A stretch of 61,849 bases of DNA from Sphacelaria rigidula (lineage: Eukaryota > Phaeophyceae > Sphacelariales). Where the stretch lies: assembly GCA_964200075.2 (NCBI GenBank), contig CAXNAA020000002.1, forward strand, positions 1-61,849. Direction: 5' to 3'. The position numbers and the translations under genes are program-made. Positions 47,548 to 57,051 of this stretch are shown piece after piece. Under the pieces are notes generated by a model. That model was given only the letters and a program-made list of their open reading frames with translations, made no database searches and had not been told where the DNA came from. The first letter of the stretch is position 1, and every line of letters begins with the position of its first letter.

Positions 47548-47793
47548 TTAGATGCAACGATCTCGACTTGTTGTTGTCATGGACATGACGAAGGCACAAA
47601 AATGATTGAACCTGCATTTGTCTAACATAACGATTCCTCTCTTTTCGATATTGTCTTTGACGATGTGCCATACGTCGAGCAGGTCATCCTCGTATTCCGA
47701 ATACCACTCCTCATCAGAGTTGCGAAAATTGTTACCACTCACGCTTGGTTTAACCGGTGGTGGTGATTTGGGTAAACAAGATTTTGGTTCCAT
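47548..47793 (-). CDS. small hypothetical protein, 81 aa
   Basis: Pro-rich start then a short helical domain (DLLDVWHIVKDNIEKRGIVM) with a Cys/His cluster near the end (CRFNHFCAF). No family recognised. Intact, between two converging or tandem genes. Confidence 0.5.
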   Translation of the reverse strand: MEPKSCLPKSPPPVKPSVSGNNFRNSDEEWYSEYEDDLLDVWHIVKDNIEKRGIVMLDKCRFNHFCAFVMSMTTTSRDRCI

Positions 47794-47841
47794 CTTTTCC
47801 CGACATAATATGATGTCTCAATATTAAAAAAACTGGCAATT

Positions 47842-48315
47842 CTACGAATAATTCTGAATGAATGAACTGATCTGCGCACTTGCACGAGCGGCCAGTTCCG
47901 CGGCGGACTCTCCCGTTTGCTTACTACTCATGTCTCTGTTGGACGACTGTGCGATACTTCTTCTCAGTTTGGCCGCGGCCGCGGACACTCGGTCCTGGAA
48001 CCTGGACAGCTCTGCGGGAGACATCTCGGACGACGAACGATACTGCGATGAAGACGACGATCTGCCAGATGTCGCGTAACGCGTGTACTGATGATAAACT
48101 TGTGCGAGGACGCCCATAGAGAGGATTGATCCACCCAAAGCCAAGAGAGTCTTTTTCTTGTTGATATTGGTGGCCCGAGTCTCACCACCGCTGTCGTTGT
48201 CAACCGGGCCGGTGTCGATAGCCGAGGCGGATAGCAAAAGTACTACGCCGGTGATGATGGCAACGGCGCCGACGCCGGCGACCTTGTTTTCAGTCAATAG
48301 CCTCGGGCCAAGCAT
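47842..48315 (-). CDS. membrane protein with two segments
   Basis: 157 residues. Hydrophobic segments at VGAVAIITGVVLLLSASA and LLALGGSILSMGVLAQVY, then an Arg/Ser-rich helical tail. No family recognised. Intact. Confidence 0.6.
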   Translation of the reverse strand: MLGPRLLTENKVAGVGAVAIITGVVLLLSASAIDTGPVDNDSGGETRATNINKKKTLLALGGSILSMGVLAQVYHQYTRYATSGRSSSSSQYRSSSEMSPAELSRFQDRVSAAAAKLRRSIAQSSNRDMSSKQTGESAAELAARASAQISSFIQNYS

Positions 48316-48431
48316 CGTTTGTGTGTATGCATGTAGCGATACAAAAAAAAGTGGGTAAAGCGCGATTTAATCGACATAATTATTTTGTTGTGGCATTGTA
48401 ACAACGATCGAACTCAAGAGAAAAATACAAC

Positions 48432-48843
48432 ATGGATTTCAACGCCAACGATAACGACGAAGAATTTGTCGGAAATGTCAACGTTTTCTTAAAGGTCGAC
48501 GACGAACTCAGAGGTGTCTCTAAAGAAATCAAAGACCTCAAATGCAAGGTCGTCACTGGAAGGAAGAATTGCTCGACACATGCACGACAACGGAATTCCA
48601 GAAACTATTTCACCTTCCGGAAAGATCAAGGTTTACAGTAGCAAAACCAGTTCTCCGATAAACAAAGCCTTGATTGAAGAGGCTGCAACGGAACTTTTTG
48701 ATGAAGATCAGGCCGCGCGTCTCGTAAAGCACATCGAAGAGAAAAGGGGGGTCACCGAAAAAATAAAACTCAAACGAGTCGCCGCGCCGTCGAAGAAAGC
48801 GGTGCCGAACAAGAAGAAAAAGTCTGGTAAAACACCCGTCTAG
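48432..48843 (+). pseudogene. conserved small viral protein, one frameshift
   Basis: The frame from ATG 48432 (MDFNANDNDEEFVGNVNVFL) encodes a helical N-terminus and leaves frame near 48555. A second frame carries LEGRIARHMHDNGIPETISP and SPINKALIEEAATELFDEDQ, ending with a basic tail at 48843. The pattern 'L-x-x-[KR]-I-x-x-[YH]-M...I-P-x' is typical of an uncharacterised small protein in phycodnaviruses and mimiviruses. It overlaps the convergent gene's stop by four bases. Confidence 0.6.
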
Positions 48844-50301
48844 GAGGGGGAAGCCCTCTTCTTTGGGGCAGAAGCCCTCTTTTTTTTGGACTCGGTGCTC
48901 CTGGCATTCTTCGGTCTGGATCCGTTTGACTTTGATGTCCCGGAGCTTCTGTACGCCGGTGCTGCTCCGGGGTACGCCATGTTGAAGTTCGGCCCGGGGC
49001 CCTGTGGCATCTGCTGCATCGATGGGTGGTACGACGGCGGCTGCGCCGGCCTCGAGTCTACACCGGGCATGTGCCTCACTCCCGCCCACTGGTTGGGTTG
49101 CTGCATAGGCTGTGCCTGGTGTTGAACCATCTGCGGACCTCCTGCCGACAGGGCCGGAATCTAGCCACTCTGCACCCAGTGAGCGTTTTCGTTCTGGTCG
49201 CGCTTCGCCTGGTACAGGTTGGTGCGCCCTTCGTTGTGGCGAGGGTTACCTGGCTGGAACTCGTCGTTCTCCCCGAGACACATGGCGGGGTTCATGGCCG
49301 GCGTGGGTCCCTGGTGGTTCCACTCGTCGCCGAACGGCTGGCATCCCGACTGGGCCTGCATGTTTGTCATGACCTCCTTGAGCTCCTGTAGTTTGACAAG
49401 TGAGATTATTTCGGCGCTTCCATTAGCCGGCGTAGTTGTGTGGTCGTTGCCCTTCTTGACCAATTCTTCGAGGTACTTGACGGGCTCCAGACGGAGAAGC
49501 TGTTCGCAAGAGAGCCCACCAGGTGTAACATCTAGATTCTTGTTGTTCGGAGTCTGGTCAACACGTTCGATCGCATTATCAACGTTGGTGTCGTCGAGGA
49601 GTTTATGGTAGGTCACGATAGCATCATTGTACTTGTGGTACATGGGGTCCGTGATCGCCGTCAGCGGGTCGGGCATGCTCTCGAACATGAGGTTCTCGAT
49701 CAGCGGGATACCGGCGGAGAACTGTAGGTCGGTGAGATTTTTGACGAGCGTCGAGACACACGAAGACACCGACTCGATCTTCTCCCGAAGAATTTTGTTT
49801 TCCGTCACGCACTTCACCGCAAGCTTGGTCTGAAGGGCCTCGGCGGGGATCATGCTCAGGTACATGGTGGGGTACGACTCGACGTACTTCGAGTACATGT
49901 CACGCATCTTTTCGTCGGGGATAAGTCGGGTGATTTCGGCCGTCACTCGGTTGAACTCTTTGACCAGCTCCTCGATCTGCTCTTTGCTGAATCCGTATTT
50001 TCGGTTGAACTTCTTGATGTATCTTTCGTAATACTCTTCGGCAACCTTGCGCATCTGCTTGTGCTCGTCAATTTTGAGTGCAGCGGGAAGGATGCCGGCC
50101 ATCATGCCCATTCCTTGAGGGAGAACTCCGCCGCCGAAAGCAAGGGCGCCGTTGAGAGCGGCTTGCGTGTTCAGAGTTTTTGAATCGAAAGAAAAGGATC
50201 CACCGGGATTGCGGTTGTCGTGGGTGTATACCCCTTTGGTAAACCCGCCACTTCCTGTCACCCATGGTTGAGCCCATGCTGTCCATCGCACTTCGTGCCA
50301 T
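48840..50301 (-). pseudogene. hypothetical protein with in-frame TAG and 5' frame slip
   Basis: The main frame starts GTGxTGSGGFTKGVYTHDN near 50265 and runs through a regular helical domain (KQMRKVAEEYYERYIKKFNR, NKILREKIESVSSCVSTLVK) to TAG at 49161-49163. In the same frame a Gln/Pro-rich part then follows (ALSAGGPQMVQHQAQPMQQP) to 48840. An ATG at 50301 with MARSAMDSMGSTMG lies in another frame and reaches the main frame after one indel. The N-terminal Gly-rich region and long helices suggest a virion core protein. The nonsense change removes about 100 residues. Confidence 0.6.
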
Positions 50302-50380
50302 CTTGTTTGTCAGTATAGATTTTCTAACTTCACGCAATATTTCATTTCTGGAAAATTCACGCAATGATAATCATCACAAC

Positions 50381-51265
50381 CTACTTCGAAGTATCTTTCT
50401 TGAAAGACGCGATAAACTTGCCGTCTTCGGTGTGAACGGACCATTTGCCGGAACCGATGTAAGAGACGGCGGTCACCCCAATCGAAGCCAGATCAAAGCC
50501 GGGACCAGCGGGACCAGCGGGACCCGTTTCACCCTTTTGTCCGTCCTTTCCACCTGGACCGCGTGGACCCTCTGGGCCAACAGCGCCGGCTGGGCCTGGG
50601 ATACCCTTTTCGCCAAGCGGACCAGCTGGACCCGGTGCACCTTTGATTGAAATGCCGTCCTTTCCTTTCGGTCCTGCCACACCTGCGGGACCGCGTGGCC
50701 CAGATTTTCCATCCTTGCCATCCTTTCCGGCCTTGCCGATGGCACCCGCGGGACCGGAGGAGCCAACGAGGCCTCGTGCACCGACGGTGCCTTTCAGTCC
50801 TTGTGGACCGGCTGGACCGGGGGGGCCCTTGGGACCCCTGGGACCGTGAGTACCAGTGACCAATTTACTGTCTGCAGAGGATGGTGCACCGGCGGGACCA
50901 GCGGGACCAGCGGGACCAGCGCGACCCGGAGGACCGGCGGGTCCGACCGGCCCGCGTGCACCGAGTGTGGCAGAGGAGTTGTTTGAAGTGGTTCCGCCGA
51001 TGATGCTCTTGAGTTCACTCTTGGTGATCTGTACAGGAGCCTTCGTTTCACCCGTAGCACGAACAACGAGCTCCGCCTTCGCGCGGTCGGCCGACGTCTT
51101 GTTGAAGATCGAGCGTACGTTTGTTGACGGGGAAGGTACCGACGAAGGAGCAGAAGCCGTGGAACCCGTGGATTTCTTTTTTTCTTCCTGTTGACGGTGG
51201 GCGCGCACGGCGCGAACATCCATTCTGGGGGATCGACCACGAGAGTTTTTTCTTGCAGAAAACAT
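50381..51265 (-). CDS. collagen-like protein
   Basis: 294 residues. 1-95 is basic and Ser/Ala-rich, 97-265 is Gly-X-Y triplets with frequent Gly-Pro-Ala and Gly-Pro-Lys, with one break at SSADSKLVTGTH, and the last 30 residues form a small C-terminal domain (GVTAVSYIGSGKWSVHTEDG) that may trimerise it. Collagen-like proteins decorate capsids of some large DNA viruses and contact the host. The gene is between the helical structural protein and the fibre gene, so this looks like a surface-structure cluster. Intact. Confidence 0.85.
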   Translation of the reverse strand: MFSARKNSRGRSPRMDVRAVRAHRQQEEKKKSTGSTASAPSSVPSPSTNVRSIFNKTSADRAKAELVVRATGETKAPVQITKSELKSIIGGTTSNNSSATLGARGPVGPAGPPGRAGPAGPAGPAGAPSSADSKLVTGTHGPRGPKGPPGPAGPQGLKGTVGARGLVGSSGPAGAIGKAGKDGKDGKSGPRGPAGVAGPKGKDGISIKGAPGPAGPLGEKGIPGPAGAVGPEGPRGPGGKDGQKGETGPAGPAGPGFDLASIGVTAVSYIGSGKWSVHTEDGKFIASFKKDTSK

Positions 51266-51374
51266 GGTTCAGGTTTTCGTAAGACACTAGATGTGTGATT
51301 AATTATTGAATTACATTTTATATTTCGAAAAATCTATCAACGACGAACCGTTGTTTGTTCAAAAAAAATAGCGT

Positions 51375-53027
51375 TCACTGCATAATGTCCATCTTTGTCT
51401 GCCAAGTGGTCTGCGTCCCTTCGTCGTCGTGCTCAAAGTACAAGTGGTCGTGTGTTCCATCGTTTTCCATACGGATCCTCCACTGCTTGGAAGCACCAAG
51501 GTGGATGACACCGGTGTCGCTGTTGACATCGAGACCAGTAGAGCTGAGTTCGGTGACGTTTCCGCCGACAGTCAACTTCTTGTTCGCAGGCACATTCATC
51601 GTGATGGAAGATTCCCACCTCGTGTCCACGAGGCTGTACAGTACCGACGGCACCACGATTCCTGTCACGTCGGTACCGAGAGTGAACCCACCCTGGTCGA
51701 GCTCCGCGTGAGTCGTTGCGTTGTAGGCGAGGTCGATCTCTTTGTCCTCGACGCGCACCTCGGTGGAGTTGACGGTGGTGGTCGTGCCGTTCACGAAGAA
51801 GTCTCCGGTGACCGTCAGGTTGTCGGTGACGGTCGTCGCGACGTTGACGGTCGCCGCGGACTCGGTGAGAGTCATGGCCGTCGTGGGTGTTCCGGTCAGG
51901 TCTCCGAGAACGAAGTCGATCTGCGGGTCGGTCGCACTCGACGTTAGAGCGATGGTCGCCTGCTCGGCCAGTGTGTCGCTCGACGTGATGTCGGAGACGT
52001 TCAGCAAGTCGTTGCCGGTGACATCGAGTTTGCCGCCGACTGCGACGTCTCCAGTGAACGAAGAAGTACCGGACACCTCGAAGCGGTGAGTTCCCGAAGG
52101 GGCGGCACCGATGCCGACGTTGACGTTGCTGAAGGTGGCGCTCTGGTCTCCAAGACCTCCCGCAAACTTGAGACGGTCGAGGTAGGTGTTGTTTCGACCG
52201 TTAGTCGTTTGGAAAACAAGAGAGTCAGACGCGCCTCCCTGATCCGCCAGAGAAGTTCGCAGAGCCAGAGAGTTGGCCGTGTTATCGAAAGACATGGTGC
52301 TCAGGTTAGTCAGGCCGGTCGAGTCGTACATGTAGAAGTTGTTGCCTCTGTCGACGATGGAACCATTGACGTCCAAAGCCACAGGAGTGGTGTGCGCGTT
52401 CAGCACGTTGACGTGGACGAGAGGGTAGTCGGCGTTCAATTCCACAGTCGTGCCGTCGATATGCCAAGCGTTTCCGTTGGTGATCGTCTGCAGGATGTCC
52501 GTGCCATCCACGTTCAAAACACCGGTCACGTCCGTGGCAAACTCGGACATCTCTAGCCTGGTGTTCAGGTCTGTCCCGTTGGCCAGGTCGCCGACAGCGA
52601 GGTTGATCACGGGGGTGACACCGGTGCCGCCCACGATCTCGATTTCGGATCGTTTGGCGTCTGCGTCCTGATAGATTTTAGGGGCCTCAATCAGACCGTC
52701 GGTCTTTACCAAGGAAGTTTCCAGGTTGATGGAGGACGACGTGAGCGTGGAAGCAGCGTTGCTCAACTCGAGGACATTGGTCACGGCAGCGCCGTCGTTC
52801 ACACCGACGGCATAAGTGCCGACTGAGTCATCCGCGGCACCTTCGCTTACAACCACTGTTGCGAGGGAAGCCTCGGTGTCGTCAGCCGAAGGGGTGCCAT
52901 AGAAACTCTGAGTCAGGGAAGCCGCGGTCAGCCCGTCTCCTTTAACAGTCTGGAAGAGGTTTCGGGAGAACACATCTCGACCCCTCATGTTACCATACTG
53001 CGCCAAGTCAATGATTTCGGTCGACAT
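51375..53027 (-). CDS. large fibre-like structural protein
   Basis: 550 residues. N-terminal EIIDLAQYGNMRGRDVFSRN and TAASLTQSFYG match the paralogue at 38.9 kb. A long repeat-like beta shaft follows, with recurring V-x-G-x-L-x-V-T-G and L-x-V-x-G-D patterns (KLDVTGNDLLNVSDI, DNLTVTGDFFVNGTTTTV), then a C-terminal head HLYFEHDDEGTQTTWQTKMD. The shaft pattern is that of phage and giant-virus tail-fibre or spike proteins. ATG 53027 (MSTEIIDL) is preferred to 53045. Intact. Confidence 0.75.
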   Translation of the reverse strand: MSTEIIDLAQYGNMRGRDVFSRNLFQTVKGDGLTAASLTQSFYGTPSADDTEASLATVVVSEGAADDSVGTYAVGVNDGAAVTNVLELSNAASTLTSSSINLETSLVKTDGLIEAPKIYQDADAKRSEIEIVGGTGVTPVINLAVGDLANGTDLNTRLEMSEFATDVTGVLNVDGTDILQTITNGNAWHIDGTTVELNADYPLVHVNVLNAHTTPVALDVNGSIVDRGNNFYMYDSTGLTNLSTMSFDNTANSLALRTSLADQGGASDSLVFQTTNGRNNTYLDRLKFAGGLGDQSATFSNVNVGIGAAPSGTHRFEVSGTSSFTGDVAVGGKLDVTGNDLLNVSDITSSDTLAEQATIALTSSATDPQIDFVLGDLTGTPTTAMTLTESAATVNVATTVTDNLTVTGDFFVNGTTTTVNSTEVRVEDKEIDLAYNATTHAELDQGGFTLGTDVTGIVVPSVLYSLVDTRWESSITMNVPANKKLTVGGNVTELSSTGLDVNSDTGVIHLGASKQWRIRMENDGTHDHLYFEHDDEGTQTTWQTKMDIMQ

Positions 53028-53190
53028 GATATTTATCGAAGACAACCTTTGCGGTGTTAGTATCTCGCAACATTTTTATTTTCCAAATTGGTACAATTTC
53101 ATTTCAATTTTTGGTTGAGCACGCCAATCGTCTCAGCGCGGGCCACATGGTAACATAATTTTTCTGTTTAACGCGGCTATGTAGTCAGAT

Positions 53191-53598
53191 ATGCTTCTTT
53201 CAATTCCAAATTCACTGGACTTCTCGGGCAACCTCTCTTTCTTCTTTTTTGTTATTCTGTGCATCATTGACACGGACCTCGAAAGCGTCATTCGTGACGA
53301 CGGTGTCGCTAATGTGTCGATTGTAACGTGTGTGCAACGCGGATTGGTTACCATCTTGCCCGTTATCGTCGACGCTCTCTCTGTGCTCTCGAACGTGATG
53401 GATATATACTCGTCGATGCATGAGCTGCATTCATTCCAGTATACACGAGACGCGACAACGTTGTCCGAAAAACCTACAAAGTCTGCGTGCACTGCATCAT
53501 GGAGAGAAAAACAATTGATTGGGTCGCGAAGACTCTATGGAGGCTGCTGGAGACTACTACGCCACGATAGTCACATGCTGATGTGCCAGTGTTTGTAG
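53191..53598 (+). CDS. possible membrane protein at the viral edge
   Basis: 135 residues on the plus strand with one hydrophobic segment (SFFFFVILCIIDTDL) and an uneven C-terminal half. A minus-strand frame of 119 residues covers the same DNA (53133-53492) and cannot be excluded. Neither is recognised. This is the last gene-like frame before spliced host-type exons appear. Confidence 0.3.
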   Translation: MLLSIPNSLDFSGNLSFFFFVILCIIDTDLESVIRDDGVANVSIVTCVQRGLVTILPVIVDALSVLSNVMDIYSSMHELHSFQYTRDATTLSEKPTKSACTASWREKQLIGSRRLYGGCWRLLRHDSHMLMCQCL

Positions 53599-53629
53599 GA
53601 GTGACACTTTTCATTTTTGCGATATGCAG

Positions 53630-53701
53630 GCGAAATTCCGGCGTCGCTAGGACAGCTTGACAACCTACAGGAGACCAACCTGTCCTGGAATCAGCTCAGC
53701 G
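53630..53701 (+). other. single LRR exon, 72 bp, symmetrical phase
   Basis: CAG at 53627-53629 and GTGAGT at 53702 bound a 72-base exon that reads GEIPASLGQLDNLQETNLSW plus NQLS, one 24-residue leucine-rich repeat of the plant/brown-algal 'G-x-I-P-x-x-L-G-x-L' type. Both splice sites fall after the first base of a Gly codon, so the exon could be added or removed without changing frame. I see no neighbouring LRR exon. Brown algae have LRR genes built this way. Whether it is expressed is not shown. Confidence 0.75.
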
Positions 53702-53815
53702 GTGAGTATCTCTCAGCGCCTGCCGTCGAATATTAATCTTTCGTGTAGCTGATTCCATGGAAAAGTCCCGCGTAGGGGGTTGAGCGCGCAGGTGAGAGCC
53801 AAGCGATTGTTCCTT

Positions 53816-53935
53816 CTAGAAGATGCTTCCAGATGCTCCTTTTGAGCTTTTAGGTCTTTCTAAATGCTTCTAGAGGCCTCTAGACCTGCTGGTTCTAGAA
53901 CACGTGGATCCTTCTAGCACGGTGTCGATGTTCTA
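53816..53935. repeat. TTCTAGA-rich cluster
   Basis: Six or more copies of CTTCTAGA, TTCTAGAA or near versions fall within 120 bp, for example at about 53814, 53870, 53901 and 53921. TTCTAGAA is a perfect inverted GAA/TTC pair as found in heat-shock elements. Similar motifs recur near 58340-58395. Role unknown, and it may be only a repeat family. Confidence 0.5.
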
Positions 53936-54068
53936 TAACCCTGTTGTTTACATCCGTTCAATCATTTCACATGGGATTTTGTATACTGTTGCTACGGAAC
54001 ATCGCGGTGCCGCCGGAATTTGGCTGTCACATTGCAATGTGTAAACTGCTGCAAAATGATTTTTACAG

Positions 54069-55500
54069 GAAAAGTACGCTGAGGCGCAGCCATTGTTCCA
54101 AAGAGCTCTGGAAATCAATGAAGTTGCTCTGGGGGTGGACCACCCGAGCACGATCACGTCTCGTTCGTGGATGGTGGACTTGTATGAGAAGCAGGGATTC
54201 TTGGACAAGGCTTCTCCTCTCTTGGAGGAGGTTGTCAGCGCCCGTGATCGTGTTCAAGGACGTTCAAGGACATGACCACCCAGACGTCGCTTCAGCGCTT
54301 AACAACAGCGGAGTTGTTGAGGAGCCAGGTGAGAGCCATCATAATTTTCCAGAAATATTCTCAGGGCCGCTATTGGTTGAATTGTTTGTAGTTCTGGGTG
54401 GATCGTTGGCTCACCATACCCCGCTGCTTCCTACACAGGGCAAGTACGAAGAGGCAGACCCTCTATATCTTCGAGCCATTGAGATTGGGGAGAAGACGCT
54501 TGGCCCCGACCACCCAGATCTTGGCGCATTACTCAACAAAAGGGGGTTGTTGAGATTATGTTCCTCCGCAGTTCTATTTTCGATATCTCACTGAAATACG
54601 ATTCTACCACACTGTCCACTGCATCCAGGGCAAAAACGCGGAGGCTGAGCCACTCTATGAGCGGTGTTAGGCGATAAAGGATAAGTCTCTAGGCCCTGAG
54701 CACCCAAGTTTGGCCATAACGCTCAACAACCGGCGCGGTTGTTGAGAGCGGTTATTGAGAGCACAGGTCAGAGCGGTTAGTAGCATTTATTAGTAGTTTT
54801 CGCAGGGTTCATATCGATTGATAAACGTACTTGTGATGGCAGACAACTGCCTTGCCTACATCAAACGGCTGCTTGTAACCCAGGGGAAAGTATGGCAAGG
54901 CCAAGCCACTGTACAAGCGCTCGCTGGCTGTCTGTGAGAAGTTTTATAGTTTTGATCACCCGGAGGTCGCGACAGACCTCAACAACTAGGCGCGCGGGAT
55001 TGTCAGGGCATTTGTTCCTCCGCATTTCTTGTCTTAGCCACAATATGTTTGCGCGTTGACGCTACTACATTCCAGGTCGAAAATGATGAAGCCGGGCCGT
55101 TGTTCGAACGTTCCCTTGCCATCCGCGAAAAAATCCTAGGACCTGATCACCCTGCGGTGGCAACAGCGCTCAATTGAGCGCGCAGGTGATGGCCGACTTT
55201 ATTTTCTGGAAATCAAAGTAAACAGGGGGGAGTGAACGTGAAATTCAAACAATACTCTTGTGGTAGGCAGTCGTTGTTCAAGAACCGGGATCGATGTTTT
55301 CAACCAGATCTTGTTCACATTTGCGGTTTGCGCGCTGGATGAAGCTTGTCAACCCTGCATCTCAAAACGTCCACAGGACAACCACAGGGAGGCAATTCCA
55401 CTTGGAGAGGGCCCTGTCAATCCGCATGAAGAAGCTCGGGGGAAGCCACCCGGACACGGTCAGCGCTCAGAACAACCTGGAATTCATTCGAAAAAAAGTT
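54069..55500 (+). pseudogene. array of six decayed TPR exons
   Basis: Six exon-like segments encode tetratricopeptide units of the kinesin-light-chain/NB-ARC-TPR type, 'E-A-x-x-L-x-x-R-[AS]-L-x-I-x-E-K-x-L-G-x-[DE]-H-P': YAEAQPLFQRALEINEVALG (54069), YEEADPLYLRAIEIGEKTLG (54440), AEAEPLYERC (54630), KAKPLYKRSLAVCEKFYSFD (54890), EAGPLFERSLAIREKILGPD (55080), and LERALSIRMKKLGGSHPDTV (55395). Several start after CAG. Units 1, 3, 4 and 5 contain stops or slips, and the last is frameshifted. Brown-algal NB-ARC-TPR genes have one repeat per exon. No NB-ARC domain is in the window. Confidence 0.75.
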
Positions 55501-56530
55501 CGTGTACAGTTGGGCCGTCTTGCAGGCAAGCCTCGTATACAACCATTGCGCAAAGCCTGGCACTACTGAAAAATACCTTGTCCCGTGTTGCAGGTGTGAA
55601 GACAAGATCGAAGCAGCTGCCTGCGATACCGGTCACAGCAAACGCGATGCTCAAGATTGGGGGAAAACTTTCATGGGCAAATCGCGTCAAGTGTACGAGA
55701 CGTCGCGTGTCTAGCTCATGTCCACGGCGACTGTGATGCAGAACACATATATATGTCCATTCATGTTGTTGGTATTGACGGTCCTGGTCCGTCTATGGTT
55801 CTTTTTCGCTACCCTTTTGTGCCATGCGCTTGGTATGGGTTGTACCGGACGTGATGTTTTTCATGCGGATTTTTTGCATGCATTGACAATCCTACGGACA
55901 GGGTGGGCGATGTGCCTCGTAGTCGTGAGGCAAGGTGGTGAAAATAGAACCACGTGTAATCGATAGTTGTTTCCAGTCGTACGCAACTTGTGATCTTGAT
56001 TGTTCCTGAGAACTTGATTTTCGAACAGGCTGTTTAGCCACCACATGCCAGCTTGTGAAACTAGGCAAGAACAGCCTATTGTTGTGCTCAGTTCTGATTT
56101 GTAGCGCAGCGTAGCAGCGTATCATGAATAGTGGATCACAAGTAGCCCTCGCCGAAGGTGTAGCGGCCTACGTGTGACACCGAAATTTGGCAGTGCATAG
56201 AACCGTTCCAGCGGTTCCAGAACCGTTCCAAGTAAACACATGAGAATTAGTATACAGCTTCTGAAGGACGTTGTTTTAGAGGTGAGACAACGGGAAGGGC
56301 CCTCTTCTGGCATCGCTTTCTCTAACTCTTTTCGTTCACAACCAACAGCGTTATGGATACCCACTTTCTTTTCACTGAAGGATGTCCTTGTCCACTTTCA
56401 GAAATTCCAAGCAGTTTACGAATTTCCAGCACGCGCGAGCTACCGCCCAACAAGGGTTTACCAACATCACAGCCGTACCGCCGCGAGACAGCTACGCAAC
56501 ACCGATGGTGGTTATGGCGGGTTGACACGA
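55501..56530. other. no confident gene; host-type intergenic DNA
   Basis: Only short frames without motifs. It separates the TPR array from a tyrosine-recombinase fragment. Confidence 0.5.
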
Positions 56531-56532
56531 GT

Positions 56533-56889
56533 CACACCCTGCAAGCGAGTTTCACGCGCGGCGAAGGCGTCCAGAGCTCAGCACCGCCCTCTGTCCTATG
56601 GAAATATTGTACTGCCGACAACTTGCTGGAAATCGTACCCGCCTGGTTCCCTTCTACCGCAAAACACCAGGCTATGGAATCCAACAACGCCTGCGTCTGC
56701 TCGTCTACTGTGCGCTCCAGCCTTAAAAAATACCTTTTCCCGAATCAACCTGCGAAAGATGGCCCAACTCCCGAAGCTATGCTTGTAAGTTTGCTGATTC
56801 GACGGCGCGACTGACTGGCGGACGTACTCGCTGCCGAGACTCCGGCACAAAGCGAGACAGCCTCCGGCCCCAAGATCTGTTTGCGCCAA
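56533..56889 (-). pseudogene. tyrosine-recombinase N-terminal fragment
   Basis: The frame from 56889 reads RQSVAPSNQQTYKHSFGSWA, the core-binding-domain signature of tyrosine recombinases ('S-x-A-x-x-T-x-x-x-Y-x-x-x-x-x-x-W'). After a slip near 56640 the adjacent frame has KLSAVQYFHRTEGGAELWTP, the next helix pair and loop of the same domain. The catalytic R-H-R-Y part is not found, and frames downstream are broken. This resembles Crypton or DIRS-type recombinases. It may alternatively descend from a viral integrase, but the host-type flanks make that less likely. Confidence 0.6.
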
Positions 56890-57051
56890 CGAAAATCAGG
56901 TTGCAATGCACGTAGGCGGATTTCGATTTCATTGCATTCCCACCGTGAGATGCCATCCGCTGACATGCCCCAAATTCTGATACACTGTCACCAACCGATG
57001 GCCCCCTGTTTATGGTACAAGCACAAGAAGACCTAAGCGCCAACTTCCCCA

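Noticed and set aside
50670-51010. Collagen-like plus-strand frames
   Set aside because: Plus-strand frames over the repeat also look Gly/Pro-rich, but this is the usual antisense echo of GGN-CCN codons.
2015-53027. Free, active viral genome rather than an integrated copy
   Set aside because: Essential genes are broken in many independent ways and the right flank has spliced host-type exons.
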